44,054 nt of DNA from Candidatus Fermentibacterota bacterium (lineage in GTDB: Bacteria; Fermentibacterota; Fermentibacteria; Fermentibacterales; JCC-6), in contig JAUVIR010000028.1 of NCBI GenBank assembly GCA_030592645.1, positions 1 to 44,054 of the forward strand, written 5' to 3'. The translations under genes and the position numbers were made by a program. Below are positions 23,843-31,414 of the stretch, piece by piece. The notes below the pieces were generated by a model, which saw only the letters and a program-made list of their open reading frames with translations, searched no databases and was not told the origin of the DNA. Within the stretch, counting starts at the first letter, position 1. Each line of letters starts with the position of its first letter.

Positions 23843-24549
23843 AGGAATAGTTCCAGCGCGGCTTCGAGCTCTTCCGTATTGACCCATGTATCGAAGCAGG
23901 GACCGTTGCGCCACTCGTTAAGCACGCCGACAGTTGTTATGGGATGCACATCCAGAATCCCAAGTGAAAGGTCAACCGGGCAGGCTACCGCGATAATCAG
24001 CTCCGGGGAGGTTTTCTCCACTATCCTTCTGGCGGATGTTCCGCCGGAAGCTATCGCAAAATGAGTGCCGAACCTGTCTCGTGCGTCAAGCAGACTCCCA
24101 ATGGGGCATTTGCCGCATCTTTCGCATGAATCAGGATTGAATGTAAGTCTGATCGGGCATTCGTGATTCTGAAGGCAATGAGGTACGAGGATAAGGGCTT
24201 TTTCGGAACTGAATTTTCTCCCAGCCAGTGAAAGCGCTTTCCGGTTGTTCATGGCCACTACCATTTTCTCAGGTGTGTGCCTTGCGAAAGCATGAACAGA
24301 CTGCAATGCCTTCAGAGTCCAGAATGAAAGCCTCAGTGGTATCGGGTTGTTCGTTATCCCCATTTCGTACAGTATTCCGCAAATCTGGAGCAGAAGGATG
24401 GTAAGCAGCCCCCCTGCTGATGAGATTACAAATCCGGCACCTGCGACCATAAGCAGAAGCATTGCTATCAATGCGGGAGCAATGGAAAACAGCAGAAGCC
24501 CCGTATGGAACAGCAATCCGGCTTTTCTAGTGATTTTCAAGCTTATCAC
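23836..24549 (-). CDS. DUF116-domain membrane protein
   Basis: 237 residues from GTG 24549. Two or three N-terminal membrane segments (LLFHTGLLLFSIAPALIAML, LLTILLLQICGILYEMG) precede a cytoplasmic Cys-rich domain: ILVPHCLQNHECPIR, then CERCGKCPIGSLLD and IAVACPVDLSLG. These conserved cysteines define DUF116; metal or Fe-S binding is likely but not proven for the family. The start overlaps the fmt stop by 23 bases and the stop overlaps pepF. As last gene of the def-fmt group its function is unknown; DUF116 genes are commonly found next to fmt in anaerobes. Confidence 0.9.
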   Translation of the reverse strand: MISLKITRKAGLLFHTGLLLFSIAPALIAMLLLMVAGAGFVISSAGGLLTILLLQICGILYEMGITNNPIPLRLSFWTLKALQSVHAFARHTPEKMVVAMNNRKALSLAGRKFSSEKALILVPHCLQNHECPIRLTFNPDSCERCGKCPIGSLLDARDRFGTHFAIASGGTSARRIVEKTSPELIIAVACPVDLSLGILDVHPITTVGVLNEWRNGPCFDTWVNTEELEAALELFLY

Positions 24550-25450
24550 CGGTTTTCATCCGTGCGCCCCTGAGAAATTCAGCCGCGCTCATGACGCTTT
24601 TGGAAGCCGGCTGGATTTCCAGTATCTCCAGTGACTCCTCTCCCCCGCACCCGACATGAAGGAGACCTTCCCTGAGAACTATCTCGCCCGGACCCGCATC
24701 GCAATCAGACAATCGCGCACTGGAAATTTTCAGGAGTTTTCCGCAGTGCATTGTTCTTGCCCCGGGGGATGGCTGAAAAGCTCTTACTTTCCGCTCGAGG
24801 TACCGGGCGGACATGTTCCAGTCCAGCCAGGTCTCATCTGTTTTAATCTTATCGGCGTATAGCGCGTCCTCCGGCTGTTCTTCTGGGATCAGTATTCCGG
24901 TTGAATAGCCTTCAATGACATCGATAAGCTTGTCTGCAGCCTTTATCGATAATCTTTCCTCCAGTGAACCGGTGGTATCCAAAGGGAGTATCCTCTCGTG
25001 ATAAACGGCAATAACAGGTCCTGTATCCCACCCGCTGTCCGTAATCATGAATGAGACCCCAGTCTCATCCATTCCATCGAGTATTGCCCTGGTTATCGGG
25101 GCTGCACCTCTGTACCGGGGCAGCAGGGACGGATGGACATTGACCACACCAAGCTTCGAAGCATCCAGAAGTTTCTCAGGAAGCCAGGCACCGTATGCTG
25201 CAGATACGATCAGCTCCGGTTCCATCGATCTGAGAGTGTTAACGAATTCTTCAGTCAGCTTTTCCGGTTGATAAAGCTCAAGGAGATTCTTCTGCGAATA
25301 CTCCGCTACCGGAGGCTGGCGCATTTTTTTACCCCGGCCTGCGGGTTTCGGCGGTCTTGAAACAACACAGATGACAGTATGCTCAGATCCGAGAAGAGTT
25401 TCCAGGGCCGGCAGAGCGAAGTCTGAAGTGCCCAGAAAGATGATTCTCAT
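24527..25450 (-). CDS. fmt: Methionyl-tRNA formyltransferase
   Basis: 307 residues, usual length. MRIIFLGTSDFALPAL start, folate-binding and catalytic loop with Asn104, His106 in NVHPSLLPRYRGAAPI (residues 104-119) and Asp in ITDSGWDTGPV, then a C-terminal OB-like domain (VRAFQPSPGARTM). It formylates initiator Met-tRNA with 10-formyl-THF. It overlaps def by one base (TGATG), so the formyl group adder and remover are made together. Confidence 0.97.
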   Translation of the reverse strand: MRIIFLGTSDFALPALETLLGSEHTVICVVSRPPKPAGRGKKMRQPPVAEYSQKNLLELYQPEKLTEEFVNTLRSMEPELIVSAAYGAWLPEKLLDASKLGVVNVHPSLLPRYRGAAPITRAILDGMDETGVSFMITDSGWDTGPVIAVYHERILPLDTTGSLEERLSIKAADKLIDVIEGYSTGILIPEEQPEDALYADKIKTDETWLDWNMSARYLERKVRAFQPSPGARTMHCGKLLKISSARLSDCDAGPGEIVLREGLLHVGCGGEESLEILEIQPASKSVMSAAEFLRGARMKTGDKLENH

Positions 25451-25980
25451 CAGAGAATCCTGCTGTGGGGACCGTATTCCCTCTTTATCTCTGATAATTG
25501 TTTCTTTACAAGTCGTTTTCTCAAAGGGCTGAGACGGTCTACAAAGAGAATCCCATTCAGGTGGTCGTTCTCGTGCTGAACCGCCCGTGCGGAATAATCA
25601 TCGAGGTTCAGAGTGAACCGCTCGCCTGCCAGATCGTAAGCTGAAACGGAAACATTGAGGGGTCTCCTGACATACTCGAATATGCCGGGGATGCTCAGGC
25701 ACCCTTCCTCATCCTTATCCAGAGGTCCTGATGTGGTAACTTCCGGATTGATGAAAATAGAATGACCGCTCAGATTGAGCTCATCTGAATTAAGCACAAA
25801 CAGCCTGACATTCTCCCCTGCCTGCGGAGCTGCGAGTCCAAGTCCCTTTTCATATTTGAGTATCTCAAGCATATCTGAAAGAAGGGAATGAAGTAACTCC
25901 AGCTCCGATGGGATATCAATCGCTCTTGAACTATTTCGCAATACCTTTGAACCGTAATACTGTAGTTTTCTTGGTGACAT
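25450..25980 (-). CDS. def: Peptide deformylase
   Basis: 176 residues from ATG 25980, chosen over an upstream TTG because AAGG lies 6 bases before it. All three deformylase motifs are present: GLGLAAPQAG (46-55), EEGCLSIPG (about 97-105, metal-ligand Cys) and QHENDHLNG (about 139-147, two His ligands and catalytic Glu). It removes N-formyl from nascent proteins. The C-terminus is a short basic helix as in type 1 enzymes. Lies 35 bases downstream of yajC. Confidence 0.97.
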   Translation of the reverse strand: MSPRKLQYYGSKVLRNSSRAIDIPSELELLHSLLSDMLEILKYEKGLGLAAPQAGENVRLFVLNSDELNLSGHSIFINPEVTTSGPLDKDEEGCLSIPGIFEYVRRPLNVSVSAYDLAGERFTLNLDDYSARAVQHENDHLNGILFVDRLSPLRKRLVKKQLSEIKREYGPHSRIL

Positions 25981-26015
25981 GGGCAACCTTCACATCCCGG
26001 TAAAACTCTCTCTGG

Positions 26016-26405
26016 CTATTTGCAGGTACCGCACTGATCCTTGCTCGGACCTTCCATCTGCAGGGAATTCCTGTCTACATCGATCTTGACTCCGTCTGCA
26101 ATTTTCACCGTAACCACATCATCGCTCTTGATGTTCGTGATTATGCCGTGTATTCCACCACTTGTAATAACTTTGTCATCCCGCTGGAGGGCGCTCCGCA
26201 TTTCCTTCAGCATCTTGGACTGCTTCTGCTGAGGGCGGATCATCAGGAAGTAGAATATCGCTATGATGGCTATCATCGGGAGGAAACTCATGATCCCTCC
26301 ACCGCCCATGCATGTCTGAGATGACGCTTCCTCTGCAGGAGCATCTGCACTCTGTGCGAACACAACACCGGTCATAATTATCATGACTATCAACATTTTC
26401 TTCAT
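26016..26405 (-). CDS. yajC: Preprotein translocase subunit YajC
   Basis: 129 residues. The YajC core is a single membrane helix (FLPMIAIIAIFYFLMIRPQQK) followed by LRDDKVITSGGIHG-type beta domain (DDKVITSGGIHGIITNI). Unusually there is an extra N-terminal signal-like segment (MKKMLIVMIIMTGVVFA) and a short Ala/Glu-rich linker with a Cys before the helix, so the topology may include a second hydrophobic segment or a cleaved leader. It works with SecDF/SecYEG; secD and secF are not in the window. AGGGAG lies 5 bases before the ATG. It sits 12 bases behind ftsX. Confidence 0.93.
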   Translation of the reverse strand: MKKMLIVMIIMTGVVFAQSADAPAEEASSQTCMGGGGIMSFLPMIAIIAIFYFLMIRPQQKQSKMLKEMRSALQRDDKVITSGGIHGIITNIKSDDVVTVKIADGVKIDVDRNSLQMEGPSKDQCGTCK

Positions 26406-26417
26406 TTTATCTCCCTG

Positions 26418-27293
26418 TCAGGATCGAGGTTTTGGAATACCGGACTTCATACCAATCCAGCTTCCTGCAGCACCGGAGGAAGCCCCCAGGATCAGAACCA
26501 GCATTATCCATCTTCCGGGTAGGAAATCATGGGGCAGGCTGGACGAAAGCATCCAGGATACTGCCAGAGTCAACAAAAGGCTGCCTGCGGCCCCGGCCAC
26601 ACCAGTAAGCAGCCCCTCACCTAAGAATGGTACTTTTACGAACCATCCGGGTGCCCCTACTATACTCATTATCTGTACTGTCAGTGCCCTTCTAGCAACG
26701 GCAAGCCTGACGGTATTAGCAACTACAAGTGAAAGACTCACTGCGAGAACAAGTCCGGCGAGTATAACCAGTTTTTCAAGAATATCAACCGCCCTGGTCA
26801 AACCGGGCAGATACTCCTTACCGTAGACTATGTCCTCTACTCCGTCCATCCCGGATACGGTTCTGGCCAGAGCACCGACCTTCTCGGAAGTTCTGTAATC
26901 CGGATGGAGTGATATCTGTATTGAAGGCGGAAGATGAAACTGGGGTCCCAGAAGAGTAAGAAGATCAGCCTGTTCGGGCAGATCTGCTCTGAAGACGGCT
27001 TCAGCCTCCTCAGGTGATACGTAATAGACCGATCTTACCCCTTCCATACCGGAAACGATATCCGCAAGAATGACCGCTTGAACTTCGGTGATGTTATCAC
27101 TCAGGAAAACTTCAATGCCTACATTCTCCTGCTCATCCTTCAGAGCTGTTCCAAGATTCCATGATATGATAAGAAAAATATCGAATACCATGAAAGAGAG
27201 ACTGACCATCAGGAGAGTTATCAGGAAAGAACCCAGTTTTCTTCTGATATTCAGCAGGCCTTCGTGAATCGCATTTCTGATAAGATGGATCAT
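26418..27293 (-). CDS. ftsX: Cell division permease FtsX
   Basis: 291 residues with the FtsX topology: one N-terminal membrane helix (about 22-45), a large extracytoplasmic domain (about 46-170, with VEVFLSD-type start GIEVFLSDNITEVQ), then three helices (about 170-195, 215-240, 255-280) including the conserved VANTVRLAVARRALTVQIM cytoplasmic loop. With FtsE it transmits a cytoplasmic signal to periplasmic murein hydrolase activators. The M23-domain protein in the same strand run (34786-36198) is an obvious candidate partner. ATGA overlap with ftsE. Confidence 0.95.
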   Translation of the reverse strand: MIHLIRNAIHEGLLNIRRKLGSFLITLLMVSLSFMVFDIFLIISWNLGTALKDEQENVGIEVFLSDNITEVQAVILADIVSGMEGVRSVYYVSPEEAEAVFRADLPEQADLLTLLGPQFHLPPSIQISLHPDYRTSEKVGALARTVSGMDGVEDIVYGKEYLPGLTRAVDILEKLVILAGLVLAVSLSLVVANTVRLAVARRALTVQIMSIVGAPGWFVKVPFLGEGLLTGVAGAAGSLLLTLAVSWMLSSSLPHDFLPGRWIMLVLILGASSGAAGSWIGMKSGIPKPRS

Positions 27294-27973
27294 AGCTGTT
27301 TGTATCCATCCCAGACACCGGGATTCACCAGACGTCCCCTCTCCAGATAGAGGAATCTTGCGGTTCCAGCCGGAACCTGCCTTGGATCATGTGTAGCAAG
27401 AATAACTGCCGTTCCCGATCTGTTTATCTCGATAAGAAGATCTATGACCATCCGTGAGACTTCAGGATCAAGGTTTCCAGTCGGTTCATCGGCGAGGAGT
27501 ATGACAGGATGCGCAACCATGGCTCTTGCAATTGCCACCCTCTGCTGTTCTCCTCCGGAAAGCTCGTGAGGGAAGGAACCCCTTCGATGGTTGAGTTCCA
27601 TCTCCGCGAGAAGTGCGAATACCCTTCTTCTTATTGCCTTTGGAGAAGTACCGGCAACCTGCAGGGGCAGGGCAACGTTATCGAATACAGTTCTTTCGGG
27701 AAGCAGGCGGAAATCCTGAAATACAATGCCGAGTTTGCGTCTGAGAAACGGCAGATCGGATTTTCTTATCCTGTCCGACCTGTAACCGGCAACCTCAACC
27801 GTACCTGTACTGGGCAGGTCTCCCATCCAGATATGCCTGAAGAGGGTAGTTTTGCCCGCGCCGCTCGGTCCCGATACAACAAGAAATTCCCCGGGCTGAA
27901 CCTGAAGATTTATGCTCTCGAGGGCAGGCCAGTTGTTGTAAAATCTGCTTACATTCCCGAAGGTGATCATCAT
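27290..27973 (-). CDS. ftsE: Cell division ATP-binding protein FtsE
   Basis: 227 residues, a single ABC ATPase: Walker A GPSGAGKT (35-42), Q-loop FQDFRLLPERTVFDNVALPL (FtsE-typical), signature LSGGEQQRVAIARAM, Walker B ILLADEPTG and H-loop ATHD. ATG 27973 overlaps the stop of the S4 gene by one base; a second ATG 3 bases on is better spaced from GGAGG and could be used. Partner of FtsX immediately downstream. Confidence 0.96.
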   Translation of the reverse strand: MMITFGNVSRFYNNWPALESINLQVQPGEFLVVSGPSGAGKTTLFRHIWMGDLPSTGTVEVAGYRSDRIRKSDLPFLRRKLGIVFQDFRLLPERTVFDNVALPLQVAGTSPKAIRRRVFALLAEMELNHRRGSFPHELSGGEQQRVAIARAMVAHPVILLADEPTGNLDPEVSRMVIDLLIEINRSGTAVILATHDPRQVPAGTARFLYLERGRLVNPGVWDGYKQL

Positions 27974-28242
27974 TACACCTCCATGCCGACTATTCTGCAG
28001 TAGTCCTGTCGATCCTTTCTGGAAACCTGCTTTCGGGTCGGGATATCAAGCACTTCAACTGAAAGCCCCGAACCATCCGGTTTAACGATGTTAAGCAGAT
28101 CTCCATTCTGAACTGAAAGAGATGACTTCACTGCTTTGTCATCAATGGATACAAAGCCGCCCTTGCAGGCTTTACCGGCAACTGAGCGGGTTCTAAAAAT
28201 GCCCATCAGTTTAAGGTATACATCAATTCGCACTTGTACCAT
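27973..28242 (-). CDS. S4-domain RNA-binding protein (RqcP/Hsp15 type)
   Basis: 89 residues that are essentially one S4 domain: VRIDVYLKLMGIFRTRSVAGKAC then GGFVSIDDKAVKSSLSVQNGDLL, plus a short C-terminal strand-helix. Size and layout fit RqcP (YabO/RlbA) or Hsp15, which bind 50S subunits carrying nascent-chain tRNA in ribosome rescue. It overlaps the upstream prolyl isomerase gene by 20 bases and ftsE by one base, so it is part of the same operon. Which of the two families it belongs to cannot be settled from the sequence alone. Confidence 0.85.
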   Translation of the reverse strand: MVQVRIDVYLKLMGIFRTRSVAGKACKGGFVSIDDKAVKSSLSVQNGDLLNIVKPDGSGLSVEVLDIPTRKQVSRKDRQDYCRIVGMEV

Positions 28243-29458
28243 CGTTTTCCAGGAAGTAGATCACCGGTTTTGCTTCACGCAAAGAATCAACCACGAAATT
28301 GTATGTATCCTGGTAGATAACCTGCTGTACAAGCCCGTCAAGCTCTGCCTGAGTATAGGAATTCCAGTCTATTTCTTCAGAAGCTTCATAGAGCCTGACA
28401 ATGGCAACCGCTCCTGAGTTCTCCAGTATAAAAGGTTCGGAACAGGAGCCGATCTCAAGTCCCTCAGCCGCTGCAGCTACTTCATATACCCACAGTTTTA
28501 AGGGAATCATCCCCATATCACCGCCACTTTCCGAACTTGACATGTGCCGGCTGTAAATTCTGGCAGCATCTTCAAATGATAACAGTGAATTGCGTATATC
28601 ATGGAGTATACTCTCTGCTTCGGCTACTGTACTTTCAATATCATCCTGATCTATGGGAACACCCATGAGTATATGGCTCGCTTCAATAGTACCGTCTTCG
28701 TTCCTCCCGTCCATCCTGATCAAATGCAAGCCGAAGGGAGTCGCAACCGGTTCGCTGATCTCGCCTGTTTCAAGGGCAAACGCGGCAGCTTCGAAGGCAT
28801 AGGTCATCTCCTCCGGACCGAATGTTCCGAGGTACCCCCCGTTCCTTCCAGAACCGTCATCCGAATACTCCATCGCAAGCTCTTCGAAAGACTCACCTGA
28901 TAATATTCTCTCCCTTAACTGATGCATTGTACCAGATGCTTCATCAAAATCAGGACCGGAAGGAAGAACCGGAAGGTATATCCATCCGATGTGTCGCGGC
29001 ATAATGATCTCTTCAACGAGTTCAGGGTTTGCGAGCAGATATGTCTGGGGATCCAGAGGCATATCCTGCATGGCGGCATGAACTTTCCTGTAAATAAATA
29101 TCTGTGCCGCCTGGTTATCACCCAGTACTTCAGAGATATATTCAATATCAGCTTCATATCCCGGCGGGCTGAGCTCAAGCTGTTCCTCTACAAGAACCAG
29201 AATCTCTTCATCGGTTGGGTAGAATCCTGCACCGATCGCAGCATTCACGAGCAGGCGTGTATCAATAAGTTCCTCAAGCGCATCATGATAGTCGATAGTT
29301 TCCGCATCTACTTCGTAGCTGCCGTCCGGATCCAGACCCATCTGAATAAGAACCTGCTCAACCTCCGAATGCAGGATGGGACTGTTGTCAACAACGGCCA
29401 CTACCTTCTCCAGAGGAACGAACACTGTAAGAAGGATCGAAACAAGCAGTGCTGTCAT
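28223..29458 (-). CDS. SurA-like periplasmic foldase with two parvulin domains
   Basis: 411 residues. Signal-like N-terminus (MTALLVSILLTVFVPLEK), SurA N-domain (VVAVVDNSPILHSEVEQVL), then two PpiC-type parvulin domains: about 150-255 (SDDGSGRNGGYLGTFGPEEM, FGLHLIRMDGR) and about 258-365 (EASHILMGVP, SGGDMGMIPL). The order N-domain, parvulin 1, parvulin 2 is that of SurA, a chaperone for outer-membrane barrels. It is third in a row of three parvulin genes and ATGA-coupled to the second. The barrel protein at 1385-2980 is the type of client expected. Confidence 0.9.
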   Translation of the reverse strand: MTALLVSILLTVFVPLEKVVAVVDNSPILHSEVEQVLIQMGLDPDGSYEVDAETIDYHDALEELIDTRLLVNAAIGAGFYPTDEEILVLVEEQLELSPPGYEADIEYISEVLGDNQAAQIFIYRKVHAAMQDMPLDPQTYLLANPELVEEIIMPRHIGWIYLPVLPSGPDFDEASGTMHQLRERILSGESFEELAMEYSDDGSGRNGGYLGTFGPEEMTYAFEAAAFALETGEISEPVATPFGLHLIRMDGRNEDGTIEASHILMGVPIDQDDIESTVAEAESILHDIRNSLLSFEDAARIYSRHMSSSESGGDMGMIPLKLWVYEVAAAAEGLEIGSCSEPFILENSGAVAIVRLYEASEEIDWNSYTQAELDGLVQQVIYQDTYNFVVDSLREAKPVIYFLENDGTSAN

Positions 29459-30357
29459 TCTGCCTCTCTTCCGTCTGTACTGTCAATTTCACCAGTATGT
29501 TGTCCGGTGCTGTTAATAAGCATGGGATCAAAATAGACTTCCCTGCTCGATACTGCGATCTCAAGAATGCTGTCCCGAGCAGCAACCATTCTCTCTCTGT
29601 AGATATCATCGGCAAGACTTCTTACAACCCGGGAAGTATCTTCAAGGGGTCTGATATCATCCACAAGAAATATGTGCCACCCGTAAACAGTGTCCGTGAC
29701 GTCCCCGAGGCCTTCAATAACCACGTACCCTCTCGGTACTCCATACATAATGAGTTCACCGGCTGTCATGAATCCCAGGTCACCTCCGATACCTGCTTTC
29801 TGCCCAAGTGAGAGCCTTTCCGCCGTTATCTGGAAATTCTCACCGGCTGACAGTCTTTGATGGATGGAATCAGCAGTTGCTTCATTGGAAACCAATATCT
29901 GGTAGTAGTGACGCTCGACCATATAGGCAAGGCTGTCTGACCTCATGTATTGGAATACTTCCGAGCTGTCCGGAAAGGGGATCCCTCTGTATACACTCGC
30001 AAGCAGTTCATCCCTGAGGTAAATCTGCCTCACTCTGTCCTGCAGAAGTCGGCTCTTTCTTGTATTCTCAAGGCCCCGTTCCGCAGCTAATGCAGCCAGC
30101 AGTTCATCCTGGACCCATTCTTCAAGGAGCAGAGGATCGATCCCGATAATTGCAATATCTTCATGGTAGATCACAGAGCTGTCCACCCTTGCGGCAACAG
30201 AACGATCATCGTGTCTGCTGCCGATCTCAAGAAGCTCAACTGAGCTGACCGAAGCTATCCTTCTGTTAATGACAATTACAACAGCAACTGTTACCGAAAC
30301 AGAAATAGCAGAAAGTATCCAGACTGCCCATATGAGGTGCTTCTTCGACTTAAAGAT
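29455..30357 (-). CDS. Membrane-anchored parvulin-type foldase with apparent non-standard (ATC) start
   Basis: The first ATG/GTG/TTG in frame is GTG 30186, but coding signal continues upstream in frame through a clear membrane anchor (KKHLIWAVW, then ILSAISVSVTVAVVIVINRR) back to a TAG just before 30360. The only plausible codon there is ATC 30357 (ATA 30333 is the next), 7 bases upstream of the TAA of the preceding gene, which would give 300 residues. The rest is a SurA/PrsA-like N-domain and one parvulin domain (about 170-260: RHYYQILVSN, GIGGDLGFMTAGEL, VYGWHIFLVDDI). It is second of three foldase genes and ATGA-coupled to the third. A sequencing slip at the start is the alternative. Confidence 0.75.
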   Translation of the reverse strand: MFKSKKHLIWAVWILSAISVSVTVAVVIVINRRIASVSSVELLEIGSRHDDRSVAARVDSSVIYHEDIAIIGIDPLLLEEWVQDELLAALAAERGLENTRKSRLLQDRVRQIYLRDELLASVYRGIPFPDSSEVFQYMRSDSLAYMVERHYYQILVSNEATADSIHQRLSAGENFQITAERLSLGQKAGIGGDLGFMTAGELIMYGVPRGYVVIEGLGDVTDTVYGWHIFLVDDIRPLEDTSRVVRSLADDIYRERMVAARDSILEIAVSSREVYFDPMLINSTGQHTGEIDSTDGREAE

Positions 30358-31165
30358 GCTCTAATAACCTTTCAGGATAAAGCACAATGGTGTGATTCAG
30401 CTCGAGGATATCGAGTTCCGCCATTATGGCCTCCTCCTGCATCATCTGTGTAAGCTCTATGGTAACAACCTGCTGAATTTCTTCAAGCGCGGGTTCGGGG
30501 GAGAGAAGCTGAGTTTCGATAACTTTGATGATATGGAAACCAGCGCCGGTTTCAACCACATTGCTGACTTCCCCATCTTCGAGCCTGAAAGCTGCTTCAT
30601 CAAAAGCCATGTAACCCGACTGCCCGCGGGTTATCCAGCCAAGGTCTCCGCCATTCTCAGCGCTGGGGCCGATGGAGTATTCCAGCGCGAGAGCCGCAAA
30701 ATCCGAACCTGCACGAATTCTTGCCAGAAGCGAATTCGCAAGATTCTCGTCCTGTACGATAATATGTTTTACATGGGCACTTTTTCTATATGTGCCCAGC
30801 CATACATTTGCGTAGTTCTCAATCTCAAGCCGCGAAGGCTGCATCCCCTCGACGATATTCATCATGAAAGCTTCAAGAAGTATCTGCCTTCTCGCCTGCT
30901 CTAGCATATCTTTAACTACAGGATCGGAATCCAGACCGCTGCTTTCTGCTGCACGAACCATCACTTCTTCTCTGACCCAGGACTCCAGGACCTCTATTGC
31001 GCTGGCCTCAGAGGATATGCCAAGGTACTGAACGTTCTCCTGACCGCCGATCATGCTCAGAACATCATCCCATGTTAACGTAACATCATCAACGCTGGCG
31101 ATAACATCAGCAGAAGCTGCAGCTGGTATCAACAGAATTAACGCAAAGTATGCTATGAATTTCAT
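30350..31165 (-). CDS. Exported PrsA/SurA-like prolyl isomerase
   Basis: 271 residues. Signal peptide (MKFIAYFALILLIPAAASA), N-domain (VIASVDDVTLTWDDVLSMI), then a single parvulin domain (about 130-225: SAHVKHIIVQDENLA, YSIGPSAENGGDLGWITRGQ, GAGFHIIKV) and a helical tail. The first of three consecutive foldase genes; its end overlaps the next by 8 bases if that gene starts at 30357. It acts in the periplasm on exported proteins. The 249 bases between it and mfd (31166-31414) hold no gene I can support. Confidence 0.9.
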   Translation of the reverse strand: MKFIAYFALILLIPAAASADVIASVDDVTLTWDDVLSMIGGQENVQYLGISSEASAIEVLESWVREEVMVRAAESSGLDSDPVVKDMLEQARRQILLEAFMMNIVEGMQPSRLEIENYANVWLGTYRKSAHVKHIIVQDENLANSLLARIRAGSDFAALALEYSIGPSAENGGDLGWITRGQSGYMAFDEAAFRLEDGEVSNVVETGAGFHIIKVIETQLLSPEPALEEIQQVVTIELTQMMQEEAIMAELDILELNHTIVLYPERLLEHL

Positions 31166-31414
31166 TTTCTCCTCCAGGTTTCTAAAGTAGTTACAATTTG
31201 TAAAGTATCCATCGATTCAGGCTGGAATACCATGCGTCAGTATTCTTCAAAGCTGAACCGTCAATCTCTATACTGCTGCTGCCACAGAGTTCCAGAAGAC
31301 AGCTTTTCCCGCTTCAGGCAGACGTAAGCACTAAAGGGCTGCCGCAGCAACATGGAAATATAAGTGATGCCGGACAAACTGAGCCACTTTTCCGGAGCAG
31401 GGATCTGATGCCCG

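Noticed and set aside
31166-31414. Possible small gene between mfd and the first parvulin gene
   Set aside because: No open frame with ribosome site and no clear hairpin; left as unassigned intergenic sequence.
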